From Plantago major (Eukaryota > Streptophyta > Magnoliopsida > Lamiales > Plantaginaceae): a stretch of 64,000 nucleotides of DNA. Each line of letters starts with the position of its first letter. Position 1 is the stretch's first letter. A program made the translations under genes and the position numbers. The notes beneath the pieces are model-generated. The model was not told the DNA's origin. It searched no databases and saw only the letters and a program-made list of their open reading frames with translations. Shown here one piece after another: positions 46,095-58,356 of the stretch. The stretch lies in assembly GCA_026545765.1 (NCBI GenBank), contig CM048842.1, positions 30,987,167 through 31,051,166 on the forward strand, given 5' to 3'.

Positions 46095-47993
46095 TGTTAC
46101 GCCCTGTCACCTTCACAGATAAATACCGACAATAAAATTATATTTAAGACGCGCGGAAGCTTTAAACAGAAGTACTTTGACCACATTTACATATGCATGT
46201 CTGCAAAATACATTTTCAGAAGCTTTATGCAGTAAATAAGCTTTTACAAAACAAAAGTATTTTCATGAATGATATGCGGACAACGAGCCGAGGGAAAAGG
46301 ATTGGAAACAAGCCGGCCGACCCTTGATGCATGTCTTAACATCTTTTTCGGTAAGGCCTGCCTTTGCCTCAATATCTATAAAATATCATCGCATTTTGAA
46401 TGAGTTGCGGATCTCAATAAGTATAATTAGTAACAGGCCATTTAATAACCAGTAAAATAACCGGCAACAAGCTATTTAACACCAGGTAAACACATTACTT
46501 TCAGTCACATATATTCACATCGATTTACAATCAGCATATGACTTCCATTTCTTTCACAGTTTCAAAGTCACATCACCAACAGATCAGCTATAAACATTTA
46601 ACATCATTCGCATTTATATAATAATGCACGTGTTTAGTCATTTTCTTTGTCTGCTATGGCTCTGTTACAACCAGGAGTAATTCGTGATCACGATGAAGGC
46701 CATTGCGTTACCATCAATTTCATCATATAACACATGGAGTTCTGTGAACTCAGGTGGTCGTACGGTACTCTGTATCCAGTCAATACTGGAGAATTTTCAC
46801 ATAACACATGACTCAAGGTCGTCAGCAGCCATAACAGAATCCTCTTATCTCTTATGAATGCAATTAACATAATCATATACATATACTTCTGACACTTGAA
46901 CATGTGATAAATATAATTTTAGGCAACAACACATATCCCATCCGTACATGGGAACAATCAATAACATATTTACAGCAAATCACTTTAAGCTTTTCACCAC
47001 ATCCAGAATGGAACCTTTCACATATATAACACACCACGATATAATTTCACATTTCATATTCACAACTTCAACCATACGGTCCACATATACATAGCCCGTA
47101 CGCTAGCATTGTAGCAATAGCTATACGGTCCACATATACATAGCCCGTACGCTAGCATTGTAGCAATAGCTATAGTATCAATCAGACATATTTGTTAAAC
47201 AACAAGTTATCAAAATTATTTACAAAAATATTGAATAACGAGTTACTAAATACACTTACTGTTAATGTTGACCCTCCAACGTGCTACTAGCAGTAACCAT
47301 TCGATCTCCAGTTAATAATTATCCTTTGTAAGTTTCGGACATCATATACTGTTGCTAACTGAAATCTTATTTCTACTTCTTTCTTTTAATACTCCATCCT
47401 TTCTCTGTCCGTTGTCTCTCTATGAGATAATCAAGGACTTGTGTGTGTGTCAGAAATGTAATTGTGTGTGTAGTATCAAAATAGTGATGATCAGAACCCA
47501 AACATGCACCTTAGAGGCGGTGGAAATGAAGGAAAATAAGGCGGTGGACGTGAGTAGAGTATACATTATAATTAACTCAATATATTATTTTAATCCAGGA
47601 ATTATTTACACCAGCCTGCTTATTTCAGTTTTTACAGAGTTGATTCGAAAATCTAAGAGGTCAACTAAACAAATACTATAAGTTCATACGGTTCATATTA
47701 CCGTGTCCGTTCTTTCACAGGCCCTCGATTGGATGTAAATCGGTTAAAATAAAAACAAGTAACAAGCCGGTCCAAAACTATATAAATCAACGATAACAAT
47801 TAAAATTCAATTACCGTCACATAATATCAATTTTTAACATCAAGTTCATATAGCACAAATATACCATGTCACAATATATAATTTAATTTTTCACAAATAA
47901 GGCCACGTATATGAAACATATCAAAATATTAACATTTGCTTAAAAGCATATTTAAACATGCTTATGAGGTGAAAACGGGTCAGGGGCGTGACA
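46095..47993 (-). mobile_element. Solo gypsy LTR inside element C LTR, TSD TTATT
   Basis: Minus-oriented LTR beginning TGTCACGCCCCTGACCCG (47993 leftward) and ending GGGCGTAACA at 46095. It is flanked by TTATT at 46090-46094 and 47994-47998. 1899 bp, no internal region, so a solo LTR. The TGTCACGCCCC start suits a Tekay/Del-type chromovirus. It contains a 49-bp tandem duplication at 47074-47171. Confidence 0.85.
47074..47171. repeat. 49-bp direct tandem duplication
   Basis: Two adjacent copies beginning ATACGGTCCACATATACATA, spaced exactly 49 bp and visually identical, inside the solo LTR. It includes GTACGCTAGCATTGTAGC. A recent slippage product, or a duplicated enhancer-like unit as is common in LTRs. 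Confidence 0.9.
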
Positions 47994-49058
47994 TTATTTC
48001 TTGGCTTTCTCAGCACAAGTACTTCCTGTATCCTCACGCCTGTTTGTTGTTTTGATGTAGTGGTTTGTTCTAGGCAATGATCACCTTGAAAACAATGTTT
48101 CAGTTATCTCAGTAATCAAAGAAACTCAACTATAATTTTATATTTCAAGGACTAAGTCTAGTGTTTCTGAGTTCCAAGACTTTGTCTTTGTTTAGAGGAA
48201 AGAACTAACACTTGGTATAAACACAAGTATGTTCTACTTATTCACAAATAGCTACTCAAATCTTAAGTCTTGTTGGAGTTGTGAGCACTTAGTGAACCAG
48301 GAGAAATCTGAGTCGCAACTTTGAATACAAGAGCTTTCTAAGAAAGAGTTGTTGGATACTTAAGAGATTTCTAGTGATTCTAAATCAGTTGTGAGCTTGT
48401 GTGATTTTCAGTGCTTGTAGTTGGTTGGGCATTGGTGTACTCATCACAACTGCTAAGTGATCCTTTTATAGTGATCAATGGAGCCGTTTGAAATACTATC
48501 CGTTGAATAGACATTTTCAAGTTCGACTAGATGTCACTATCATAGTACATTCGACGTTTGTCTCTTTGTGACAAGCCAGCAGGCTTTTCTGAGAGAAGTC
48601 TGATATAGCATTAAATGCATTCGTACTATTGGACTTTTAACCACAACGGTCAGATAGCTTCTCAACAGCTAGAAGTATCAGAAACCTCTTTGCCATTGTA
48701 TTGCTATCACCTCTTCAGAAACCTTTCAGAAACCTTGATAAATTGGTCGCAACTTGATGGTTTCTGAACGATTGCATTCTGAGAGTTGTTGCCTTTCTGA
48801 TCAAGATAAACTTATGCAACTTGAGTCTTCATATCTTCAGTAGTCTTCCTTGCTGAGTGGTCTTTCAAATCTTCGAAAGATAAAATTAAAATTACATCAG
48901 AGACCTAACTCCTATACAAGTTACTATTCTATCATACTAAGTAATGTTCTTCCTTTACAATGTCCTCTAATAACCTATGGACTTAGGAATACTAATCACC
49001 TTTCTAAGCTATGTAGACATGTGAGATTGCTCATCAAAATCTAAAGTAAATCCTAACA

Positions 49059-49397
49059 AATTCCCCCTTTTTGATAGAGAACCACATGGCTACTTACAAC
49101 TTCCTAACAAATTTGGATGAGGAAACAATCCTTTACTTCATTTCAAATTATAATTAAAGTACATAAAGTAAACATCAACCAAATCACAAGTTGTGATCTT
49201 TGCTGATAAGTTCAAATTTCCTTCATCCACAATGGGGTACAATACAAAAACAGGTGAACTTCAGTAAACAAAAAGTAAAGTGACAAGTATTAAAAGATAC
49301 AATAGATGTTAGCTAAGAAAGCTTGGTCTTCACACTTGTTCTTCTTCTTCTTCTTCTTCTTCTTCTTCTTCTTCTTCTTCTACTTCAGAAACCATGA
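49059..49397 (-). other. PPT, non-coding tail and (CTT)n repeat of element C
   Basis: PPT complement at 49059-49075 and about 260 bp of tail that still resembles the B tail (AATCACAAGTTGTGATCTTT at 49182). A CTT microsatellite follows at 49341-49380, just beyond the end of the accessory coding block. No gene. Confidence 0.75.
49341..49380. repeat. (CTT)n microsatellite
   Basis: About 13 uninterrupted CTT units, next to the 3' end of the element C accessory gene. Confidence 0.95.
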
Positions 49398-52292
49398 CTA
49401 CCACTCTGCATGTTTCTTGATATCTTCTTGGTAGTTTAGAAGCATGGTTCTGACCTTCATTTCCACCTTCCTTGACACTTGGCAGGCTTTGTTGTATCCC
49501 ATCTCAGGATTAGTCTTGTGAAAGTGAGTAGCATAGATATGCCAACCCCATAACCAGGCATGTTCTATCCTCAGGTCAGAGAAGTTTCGTTTCTCATAAA
49601 CCTTCCTCAGATAGTCTAAATCTCTGTCATATTGCTCCTTATCCAAGAAAAAGTATTCATAGGTATAAATTCCAAGCTTTGGTTTCTTGGTGATTCCAAA
49701 CCCAGTGGCACTCTTCTGGACGGCAACTGCATTTGGTTTTACAAATGGGCATGCATCTCTGAGCTCTTTGTTAGCCGCCATTCTTCTGGTTTTGATCTCA
49801 AAGTTGATCCAGAGAAGAGCACTTCCTCTAGGTATTGCACCTGAGTTCTTTTCGTTGTACTCATCTCCCCTGAACACATACATTTGATCTAGGATGGGCT
49901 CAGGGAAGTTTGGGTTGGCAAGTAGGTTCTCAAGCTTTAGCACCCAGAAACCATTCCTTTGGTGGATGACATTTTGCATTGTTTGATCATTATTAGTCTT
50001 TCCCCATGGAATGAGTGCTGAGGCTTCTTGGAAAGTCTTGAGCTTTTCAGCTCTTTCTGAGAGCCTTCTCTCAGTCCTTGCTTGCCTAGACTTTGAAATT
50101 CTCTTGCTTCCTGGGGATCCAGATCCTCTAAGTTCCTTGTTCAATCAGAAGGTGTCTTGGCATGGAGAGGCCTTGCTGAAATAAGTAGTGGTGGTTGAGA
50201 CTCAGTGTTAGTCTCACTATTGCTCCTCTGCCTCTTTCTGATGAGAAGTTCTTCTTCCTCCTCTTCACCATCATTGTTGTCTTCATCCAATCTTTCAGGA
50301 ATCAGACTTCCTCTGATTGTTCTTTGTATTTCATATAGTCTCCTTGTTTCCTCTGCAGAGAGCTGGTTTGTTGCTAAGGAGTCAGCTCTCCTCCTGGGTC
50401 TGATCTGCCTTGGTGGTGGTTGAGAAATCACCAACTGCTGCCCTCTTTTCTTCATAGGAGGTTTCTTCTTTGGTTGTGATTGTTCCCCTGATGAAGTTGT
50501 CCCTGTCCTTCCCCCTAGACATGTGTTGCTCTTCTTCAGCAAGCTTTGCCTGTGATTGATGAGCTAATATCTCATTGATGTTGTCAGCAAGCTTACTCAG
50601 AGATGAGAAGCTTTCCTGCATCTTTTGTTGATCAACTTGCAGGTTGTGGAGAAGTCCAATAGTAGGGTGCATAATCTCTTCCAACAACTTTGTTTGTTTA
50701 GCAACAACATTCAGAGCATCCTGTGCTTGCTGGAGAGCTTGTTCCACCTTCTTTCCATCTTCCTATCTCACTGGTGTTAGATCTTTCTGAGTGAGAGCAA
50801 GACTTGTTGTTCATTTGAGCATGACTTCCATGAAGTCCTTTAGTGAGGGATTCTCGGCATTCAGAATCCTTTTGTTTTCTTCAGTGAGGGCTTTGATGAG
50901 ATCAGCAATGTATTGGGTTCTGGATGTCCCCAATGCCTTTAAAATCCCATGGTTGCTGGATTAGGCTCATTTGGATTGATGATTTGCCTCTTCCAGCCAG
51001 AGACCATGTGCTGCTCAACTAGTCCTCCTGATAACCAACTTTGGGATAGGTTTCTATCTGGTCTATCTTCTTCACTGTCACTAGATAGCCCTAAGCTGAA
51101 GTCAGCTCCATCCTCATCTTCAAGTCCAGCAACATTTTCAAGTTCTGGCTCAGGAGCAATTGACTTTCCCTTGGCCTTTCTGAGAAGTTGCTGCTTCTTC
51201 TCATATTCTTCTGGTATAGCAGCAATCTCAATTCTTTTTCTGTCCTCTTCCACTTGATGGGCCACAGCTGCTAGTAGTCTAGTAGGGTCAGCTTGATGGG
51301 CCTGAGTGGAAGGTGTTGCCACTGCTGTTGTTGTTGTTATAGCTCTTGCATTAGCTTCCAGAATAGCTTGATTTGTAGCTTTCTGAGCCTCTTCTTCAGC
51401 AGTTTTCTAAAGAGACTCTTGTAGAGCTTGGGCTCTTCTTTTCAGTTCTTCTTTGTCTAGCAAAGGTGCCAGACTTGCTACAGCAAGTTTAGTAGCTTGC
51501 TAAACCTTGCTTTGAAATTGCCTCTCAGTACTAGCATTTTCAGCTGTCTGATCATTGGCAGGTGATGCTTGCCTATGGGTTGACTCAGAAACCCTCTTGT
51601 TTTCTGAAGGGGCCTTGGAGTGGGTGGGAGAATTAGTGTGATCTCTATTTTCATTCCCAGTGTTGGGATTGCCAACACCTGCAGCTCCAGGATTGTTATG
51701 GGAGTCATCATGCCCATCATCTTTTCCATCCTTCTTTTTGTGCTCACCAGAGGAAGGCAGATCTTCCAAATTGTTATCATCAACTTCCTCTGCCTCTGCT
51801 TCCTCACCATCACTAAGTATTTGGATGATTGGTGGCTTGCTGGAGACTTCTTCTTCTTCTTCTTCATTATCTCCAGTTAGGTTCTTGTGAAAGATTGGCA
51901 TATTTGGATATGTTGCTAACTCTTTCTGAACAGAAGGAGGTGCCTGCTGGAACCTACTCTTCAGCCCTTTCCTTACTTCGTACTCAAATGATGGCTTCAT
52001 TGTCTCATGGAATGAGTAGCTACCTTTCCAGCTGTAAAACTCCACTCCTTTTGTCTTGGTTGTCCATGAGAGATGCAAGCTGAGAGAGTGACATTGTTCT
52101 TATCTTTTGCCACTTCTTGAAATGCTTGATGATTTTTGTCATAGCATTCATTTGGAACAAATGATAGTGCCTGTTCCTTGTTTGAGTGGAGACAGGTACA
52201 TCAATGTTCTCTTGAGCCTGTAAGAATGAACACTTAGTTAGATGCAATAAAGAGTCAACAATCAATTGTGTGTCAGAAAGTACTATGTTCAC
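49398..52292 (-). pseudogene. Accessory block 2 of element C
   Basis: Diverged homologue of the D frame. The C-terminal domain is clear: QRNGFWVLKLENLLANPNFP, ALLWINFEIKTRRMAANKEL, YEYFFLDKEQYDRDLDYLRK and DLRIEHAWLWGWHIYATHFH align with NGYWILELKHLL, IKAWLDFEVIKR, YESFYLTEDQYKGDIRYL and DLRIEHAWKWGKYLWINHF. Upstream lie a basic linker, coiled-coil segments (MEQALQQAQDALNVVAKQTK), an acidic stretch and a helical N-terminal part (TKIIKHFKKWQKIRTMSLSQ). Conservation of the terminal domain against heavy drift elsewhere suggests it is the functional core. Product unknown. Fossil, about four breaks. Confidence 0.7.
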
Positions 52293-53300
52293 CTGTAGTA
52301 AACGATAGGCTCATGTTATTTTTGAGCTTCAACAAGCTCTATTGCTTGTGTTGCTTGTTCAACAACAATCTCCTGAATAGGAGTCTCTTGATTAATCTCC
52401 TGTGAAAGTGAAAAGTTAGATTTCTGAACAAGTATGGACATAAGAATGCAAAGGTTAGAAATCTGATCAACCTGTTCTCTGACAGGAGATGTAGGTTTCT
52501 GAACCTCTGGGTTCACTTGTTCTTCATCAATCTTTTTACTTGAAGTCTGAAAAGGAAATGAATTAGTAAAAGAAGTAAGAATATTAGCAATGGACAAGTC
52601 TTCATCCATCTTTTTACTTGAATTCTGAAAAGGAAATAAATTAGTAAAAGAAGTAAGAATATTAGCAATGGACAAGTCACAATTACTGGAAGTTGGTATA
52701 ATCTGCTGTGCCTCAGCAGGGTTGGCAGCTTCAAGTTCTTGCTCAGGGTTGCTAATGTTATCCCTGTTGTCTTGCTCTTCCTCTTCCTCTATCACAAGGT
52801 CATTTCCTTCTAGGACTTGATCCACAGTTGTGCTTTTTCCTTGGAGGTTCTCAATGTTGATCTCGGTAACCTTTCCAGGTTAGTTGGAGATTGAGCCTTG
52901 ATTGAATGAGTGTGCTCACTGGATTTGGCCTTATCTTGAGATATCTGAATTTATTCTCCAGCAAGCTCCTCAGCTGTCATGAAGGGTTGTACATGATCAG
53001 CATCACCCTCAGGAATGTCAATATCCGTCATCAGGTTTTCCTCAGCAATCTTCAATGCCTCACTAGTCTCAGCAACCCTTGGTTGCGCTAGAGGACTAGA
53101 AGTATCAACAACCAGAACTTCTACCAAGTCAGCTTGGTTGTCTCCCAGTTGTGCAAATGTATTAAGGATAGCAAGATCATCCTCAACATCGTCTTCTTGG
53201 TTGCTGGGTTGGGTTGGTTTATGAGCAACAACACTCAGAGAGGGTGCCTTCTTTGCTTTCTTGACCCTCTTGGTCTTTGGATCATCCTGCTCTCCTTTGA
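52293..53300 (-). other. Exon-like array of element C
   Basis: Short coding-like, glutamine/glutamate-rich blocks between accessory blocks 1 and 2. It includes a 78-bp tandem duplication (52521-52676) that encodes the phrase SIANILTSFTN twice and ends in a TTTTCAG-like acceptor on the minus strand. It corresponds in position to 36060-36945 of the right arm. Exact boundaries are unclear. Confidence 0.45.
52521..52676 (-). repeat. 78-bp tandem duplication in the C accessory region
   Basis: Two adjacent 78-bp copies (26 codons, frame-preserving), each containing TAAAAGAAGTAAGAATATTA and GCAATGGACAAGTC. They differ at only a few bases. Each copy looks like one short exon plus a T-rich intron-like tract. 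Confidence 0.85.
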
Positions 53301-53301
53301 T

Positions 53302-54315
53302 TTACTTCCTTTTCTTGCTGACTCCGGTTGCTGAAGAACCGGCAGTCTGAGAGCTCTGAGCAAGGAGCTTCTTTTGGTGCAGAGAGTAGAAGTACTTGTT
53401 TATCAAGCAGCTTCTAAGTACTTCCACTGGGTTTCTAAGCTTCAATCCCAGTCTCTCTAGCAACCAACAGACCTTCAACCCAAACTTTACATTTCCCACA
53501 GGTGAAACCTTCTCAGCAACCTGTTTCACCTTGAAATTTCTGGCCATCTCCACGAATTTAATGTAAATGTACTTGGCCCAATTGAAAGTGGTGTCCTTTG
53601 ATCTCAACTGGAGCATCAGAATCCATCTTTCCCAGTTGATTTGATAAACCACTCCATCATTGGAGAACACACACTTTGCCAGGATGAGCGCCAGCAAGAT
53701 CCTTCAGATATCATTCTCCTTCTTATGTTTGGCTGATCAAACATGGTTGGAGCCCCTACTTCAACATCCACATTCCTTATCTCAGAGTACATCTCCTGTA
53801 CTCCATCCCTTTCGTCTTCATCTTCAACATCCTCTTGAGAGACTTCTCCAGTTTCAGGGATGTCAAAGTATTCAACAAAGCTTTCCCAAGAAAGCTCAAT
53901 ATCATGCCCTTGAACCTTAGTGTAAAGAGTGCATTTTCAGCACCCTCTTCTTCTTGAGGTTCAGTGATGGTTGAGTTGTTGTAAAACTAAATCACATCCA
54001 CTACTGATAACCTAGTAGGGACGACGGATGTGAAGTGGAAAATTTCGGCAGCCTTTAAGCAGTCGATAACCTCCTTTTTTTTTTGGAGAGTGCCGATGTT
54101 GGTATTCCTTTAAGCGTTTCCTCCTAAGGCATCTGTGATGTGCACGGTTTTTCGTTCCACTGGGAAAAGTCAAAATCGCCGGTGACTTTCCCATTGCTAA
54201 TAACCACCTTCTTCACCGATGATTTGGCGGTGGTTTCAATCTGAGCCGGTGGTGGTGCTTCGGAAGATGAGGCAGCTTGGGACTTGGTTCCCTTTGTAAT
54301 TCTTTTTGGTGCCAT
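53302..54315 (-). pseudogene. Accessory block 1 of element C
   Basis: Minus-strand homologue of 24549-26597. The N-terminus, MAPKRITKGTKSQAASSSEA followed by SNGKVTGDFDFSQWN, aligns with GDFNPDHW of B. The later part has INWERWILMLQLRSK, FNWAKYIYIKFVEMARNF, KFGLKVCWLLERLGLKLRN and a basic KKRK stretch, matching SQERWIMMFLL, FNWGKYAFMKFVKK and GYGLKICYLLEKLGIEL. The domain resembles the putative plant transposon protein family and has no membrane features. The ATG at 54315 is the best start seen in any copy because alanine/lysine-rich sequence follows directly. Fossil with a few breaks. Confidence 0.68.
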
Positions 54316-55205
54316 CTTATAGTCGGATTTTTAGTGAGTAAGGTTGGTAGAAGAGTTTCGCTTGTTTCTTCACTGTAGTCTGTAAGAGTTTGCAGAGAAG
54401 AAAGAAAGAAAAAAATTTGCTTGTTTCGTGAAAGTGTTAGAGACTTGGATGAAAAATCCTTTCATGTCTCTCTTAATTTGTGCAAAAATACTTGCAACAA
54501 TACATACAAATCGTATTTTGTATGTATTGTACAGGTGTTTGCAATTCTACCTTCTTTCTCACATTTAATGCGACGTGCCGCAATATCATATGTAACTGCC
54601 CACGTTTTAATCTCAACCGTTGATAAAATAACGCTTTTCACGCAACGGCTTAGATTGCTTATTCAGCAATGATGAAAAACAAATGGTACTGTGTCCGTCT
54701 AATGCTGCCGTTTCCGAAAAACGTTTCACATTTTTGTCTCAAGTAACATCAGGTTATTGATGCTATTGATTACAGACATCTCTATCCTAATTTTGTCATC
54801 ATCTGGAGATTTAAAACTTTATCATCAAAATAGCAACGTTTCTGAACATCTTTGACTATGGTTGACTCACAGTTTATCAGAAAACTATTGTAGGTCAACT
54901 TTCATCAAGTTATGTTCCCCCTCACTTAGTTGTCTCAACTTTTAGAACTTTGTGTGTGACTTTTCTTCTTCAGAAAGCTTTAACACCTGTTCAGTGAGGT
55001 TTGGTCTTGAGTGCCCGTCTCAGAGACCTAGTTGGTATTTTGTTGTTTCTTATTCAGAAACCCTTTAGGTGCATTTCTAAGTACCCATCTCAGAGATCCC
55101 TAAGTATATCTTTCTGAGTACCCGTCTCAGAGAGTTTCTATGATACCTTTCCGAGTCCCCGTCTGAGAAAGTTCCTTTAGTTGGGCATTATCATTAGTCC
55201 AAGAT
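54316..55205 (-). other. Spacer between pol and accessory block 1 of element C
   Basis: No gene. AT-rich, with repeats of GAGTACCCGTCTCAGAGA-like phrases at 55010-55170. These parallel the CCCGTTCCAGAT phrases of the B spacer, so a repetitive spacer is a family feature. Confidence 0.55.
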
Positions 55206-58200
55206 TGTAAGACCCCTAATAAAAATAAGATAATTGATAAAAATTCATAGACGGGCCCGTTTAGAGAGATACATTAAATATTTTAATGAAGACGTTCGTC
55301 ACGTATGAGGCTTTAATGAAATTTAAGGTCGACGAAATCTCACATTCGGGGACACCACGAAGAGCCGATGAAACCTGGAGACGAGGCGATACTCATCCGT
55401 CCAATATCAACAAATTTTACCTTGATCGAATAAACTTCTCGACACCTTATCAAACTACTTTTCCGAAGGACCAAAAACTAAAATGCTAACCAAATTAACA
55501 TTACTAAGAAAATCGGGCACAACCGAGTAAGTAAATCACCTATGAGCAAGTTAGTTCTTGCTTGTACTTAAAGTAACATAAGTATAAGAGGGGTTATTAC
55601 ATATACCCCCTGTTAGATAGGGTCATTGCATTTAAGCACCAGTTAGTTCAACAATAACAAACAAATGACAATTAGAGTATTTCTATTACATGTAAGTCCA
55701 AAAGTCAAACAAATTTAAAGTGTTGCCAAACATAACCCAAGTTTTTACTGAAAATTGCAAATTTGACCCTAACTTATAACAAATTATATATTTTCCCCAA
55801 AATCAAATTAATTTACAAACCCCGGGCCAAATTAAATAAAAGATTTAGAAAAAAAGAAAAAAAGAAAAATTAAAGCTCGGTGGCAGGCTCGTCGGGTGAA
55901 CAACTCCGATCGGATTTACCTACAACGACTCAGATCGAGTAATGCTTGACTTCGATCGAGTTGTTCACACATTCCGGCCGAATTTCGAGTCATATTTTTT
56001 CTTTTTTTTAAAATTTTTAATAAACTTTCAGTTACGTTCAATTTGGCCCTAAATTTGTTTCTGATTTTGCAATTATGTCCATAAATTATTTAGAAAGTTT
56101 AAATCAAGTTATTAAACAATAAATTGGATACTCAACAAAAAATATTGGAAGATAAAGGACTTAAGTTGAATTAGAAAGACATTAGGGATATCATTTCAAA
56201 TTGACAAAATAAGGCCATGTTTGGCATGCATCCTTTGGTCAACGAAAATGGACCTATCCATAGCCAAACCTCTTTAAGCTTCAAATCCCCACTTATCCTC
56301 CACCATTTCTCACATGCAAATACATATTCCTTATCCTCTCAACTTGAGAAAGCTAATAACACAACTCAATTTATGATCAAAGCACAATCAAAGAAGTTAG
56401 AAGGTAATAAATCCCACTCACTCTTCTTCCTTTCAATTTTATTCCATAATCTCAATCGTCCACCACACTAACACATCTAATTCCATTCAACACTTGCTAG
56501 GAGTTCAATTTGTCAATCCAATGTTGAAGTGGAGAATGAATTCATCCAAAACCCTATGAGAAAAGTGTTAAGGTGGGTTAAAAATGTTCTTCTAAAACTA
56601 GTTTTTTAATCTTGATGCATGCACATGTTTTTGATGATTATCCTCTTCAAAAATAACATAATTGAGTAATATGGCCTCACAATCAATTGGATAACTCATC
56701 TAATGGATTGCATGTTGATTTTGAAGTAGAATAAGCTCAAATCTTGAAAATCCCCAAATCCCATAAGCAATCGGCTCTGTTTTTGTAAAATACAAAATAA
56801 ATAGTTTCATTCTTTTGTAGTAGTTTTGAATTTAACTAGACATGTACAACATTATCTGTCATCTCTTAGATTTGGAATGAGGTTAAAATGACGTTTAATG
56901 AGTCAATTAAAATTCGCGAAAGATTCAACATTTGAAATGTTGACAGAACAGGGTACAGTTAGTAAAACCACTATACTCATTCCTAAAAGTTATCAAATTT
57001 ACCTAAATCTCTAATAAATGAATGAAAAATTAGATTTGAATATTTTACAACAAGAATTAGGATATTTGGAGTTCTATGAAATATTTCGTGAATATTTTAC
57101 CATCATTGCTCACTGCATGAGCAGTCTAGCTAGATAATTTCTAGGAGATAGACTATGAATGTGTTTTAGACTTAAAAATATGTTTTGAATAGAAAACACA
57201 GTTATCTAGAATATAAAAATTAGAAACACCAGAATTAAGAATGTTGGGCTATTGAAATGTATTTTACAATGAAAGACTATTAAACTGCCAGAATCGGAAT
57301 TTTATAAACCGAACTTAAATTCGGAGTTCATCATACGAATAACTTCAAGGATATAACTAAACATTTATAGCTGACTTAAGATCGCATTGATTTCAAGGTT
57401 TAGAGAGTTGGGATTCGTTCGTTTGTTCGGTTTAAGCTCGACTTCGAATCGCCAGTAGGATTTGCGGGTGTTAAGTTTTACGAGGTCATCTAAGGTGAGT
57501 GTTCTACCCAAAAAGTATATGTATATTTGCGAAACTACAAGAAGCTATTTTAATATTATATATATATAGTATTGCATCTCAAATATTATGAAACTCATGA
57601 AATCAAGTTCTGAAAACTGCATCAAATCTTTTTCTCATGCTTCCGCTGTAAAAAGATATATATGTATATGATTTATTATGATCTTCGTTTGATTTGATTG
57701 ATTGAATCACTTCGACCGATATGTACGCAATTGTGGTGGGGGTTTCTGAGTGGACATACTTGGGCAGGTGTGTCTGTCGATTTGTTCATCAAGTACCTCT
57801 GCTTACTATCCCTAGACGCGAGGGAGATGTCGCCGAGGTCTTTGGGAGTAGTAGTGTTCCACCCTTGTACCATGGCAAGGTCTTCGTCTTCGTCTTTGTT
57901 TGACAGTTGTCATACCCTGTCTGGAGTGATAAGGGCTCGGATTGTGGTTATAAGGTTGACTGCACCAACGATAGTTCTTCGCTTCGATATATGTTTTCTT
58001 CAATTATTTTTATATTATGATTCGTTTGATTTTAAAAACCATACTTCGTATTACTTAATTCGTTGTTCACTTAGCACAGAACCTCACTGAGCTTTATCTC
58101 ATACTTGATTTGTTACCTTCTTGTAGATTATGCTACTCAGGATGCCTCGGAGACTTAGATGTTCAGCAGCAGGGGGGGGGGGTGTTCTTTTAGTATTTTG

Positions 58201-58356
58201 GGATTTGTTATAAACTTTTCACCACTTGAACTCTTAGTTACTTGTTGCAGTTGTCGTTTCCTTTGACTATTGACTTTTGTCAGGATTTGACTTCGTTTCT
58301 AGACTTTTCCAAATAAAGATGCTTATTTTTATTACCTAGATTTTTGGGTCGTTACA
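55206..58356. mobile_element. Large solo LTR in element C, TSD AAGAT
   Basis: Begins TGTAAGACCCCTAATAAA, ends TTTTGGGTCGTTACA, and is flanked by AAGAT at 55201-55205 and 58357-58361. The TGTAA/TTACA ends, 5-bp TSD and absence of coding sequence mark it as a solo LTR of 3151 bp, probably Ty3/gypsy. No primer site or purine tract is seen at its edges. Short open frames inside (for example near 57700-58090) have no family features. It contains a G-run at 58171-58181. Confidence 0.75.

Larger units (their letters stand above)
45606..49058 (-). mobile_element. 3' LTR of element C (with nested solo LTR)
   Basis: Runs TGTTGGTCCCTTAGACAAC to AAATCCTAACA and is followed by AATTCCCCCTTTTTGAT, the PPT complement. 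Net of the nested insertion it is about 1.55 kb. Landmarks are shared with the B-type LTR: a G-run (45638-45649), GGTGGCGTAATCCTTCAACT, hairpin units at 45995-46014 and 46040-46057, and the TAAATGCATT... promoter-proximal block. Most other positions differ. Confidence 0.85.

Noticed and set aside
49632-49887. Plus-strand frames opposite the element C C-terminal domain
   Set aside because: Antisense shadows; the minus-strand translation aligns with the D protein while these do not.
57676-58090. Overlapping frames of up to 130 codons on both strands
   Set aside because: Located inside a precisely bounded solo LTR; no domain or codon pattern supports a gene.
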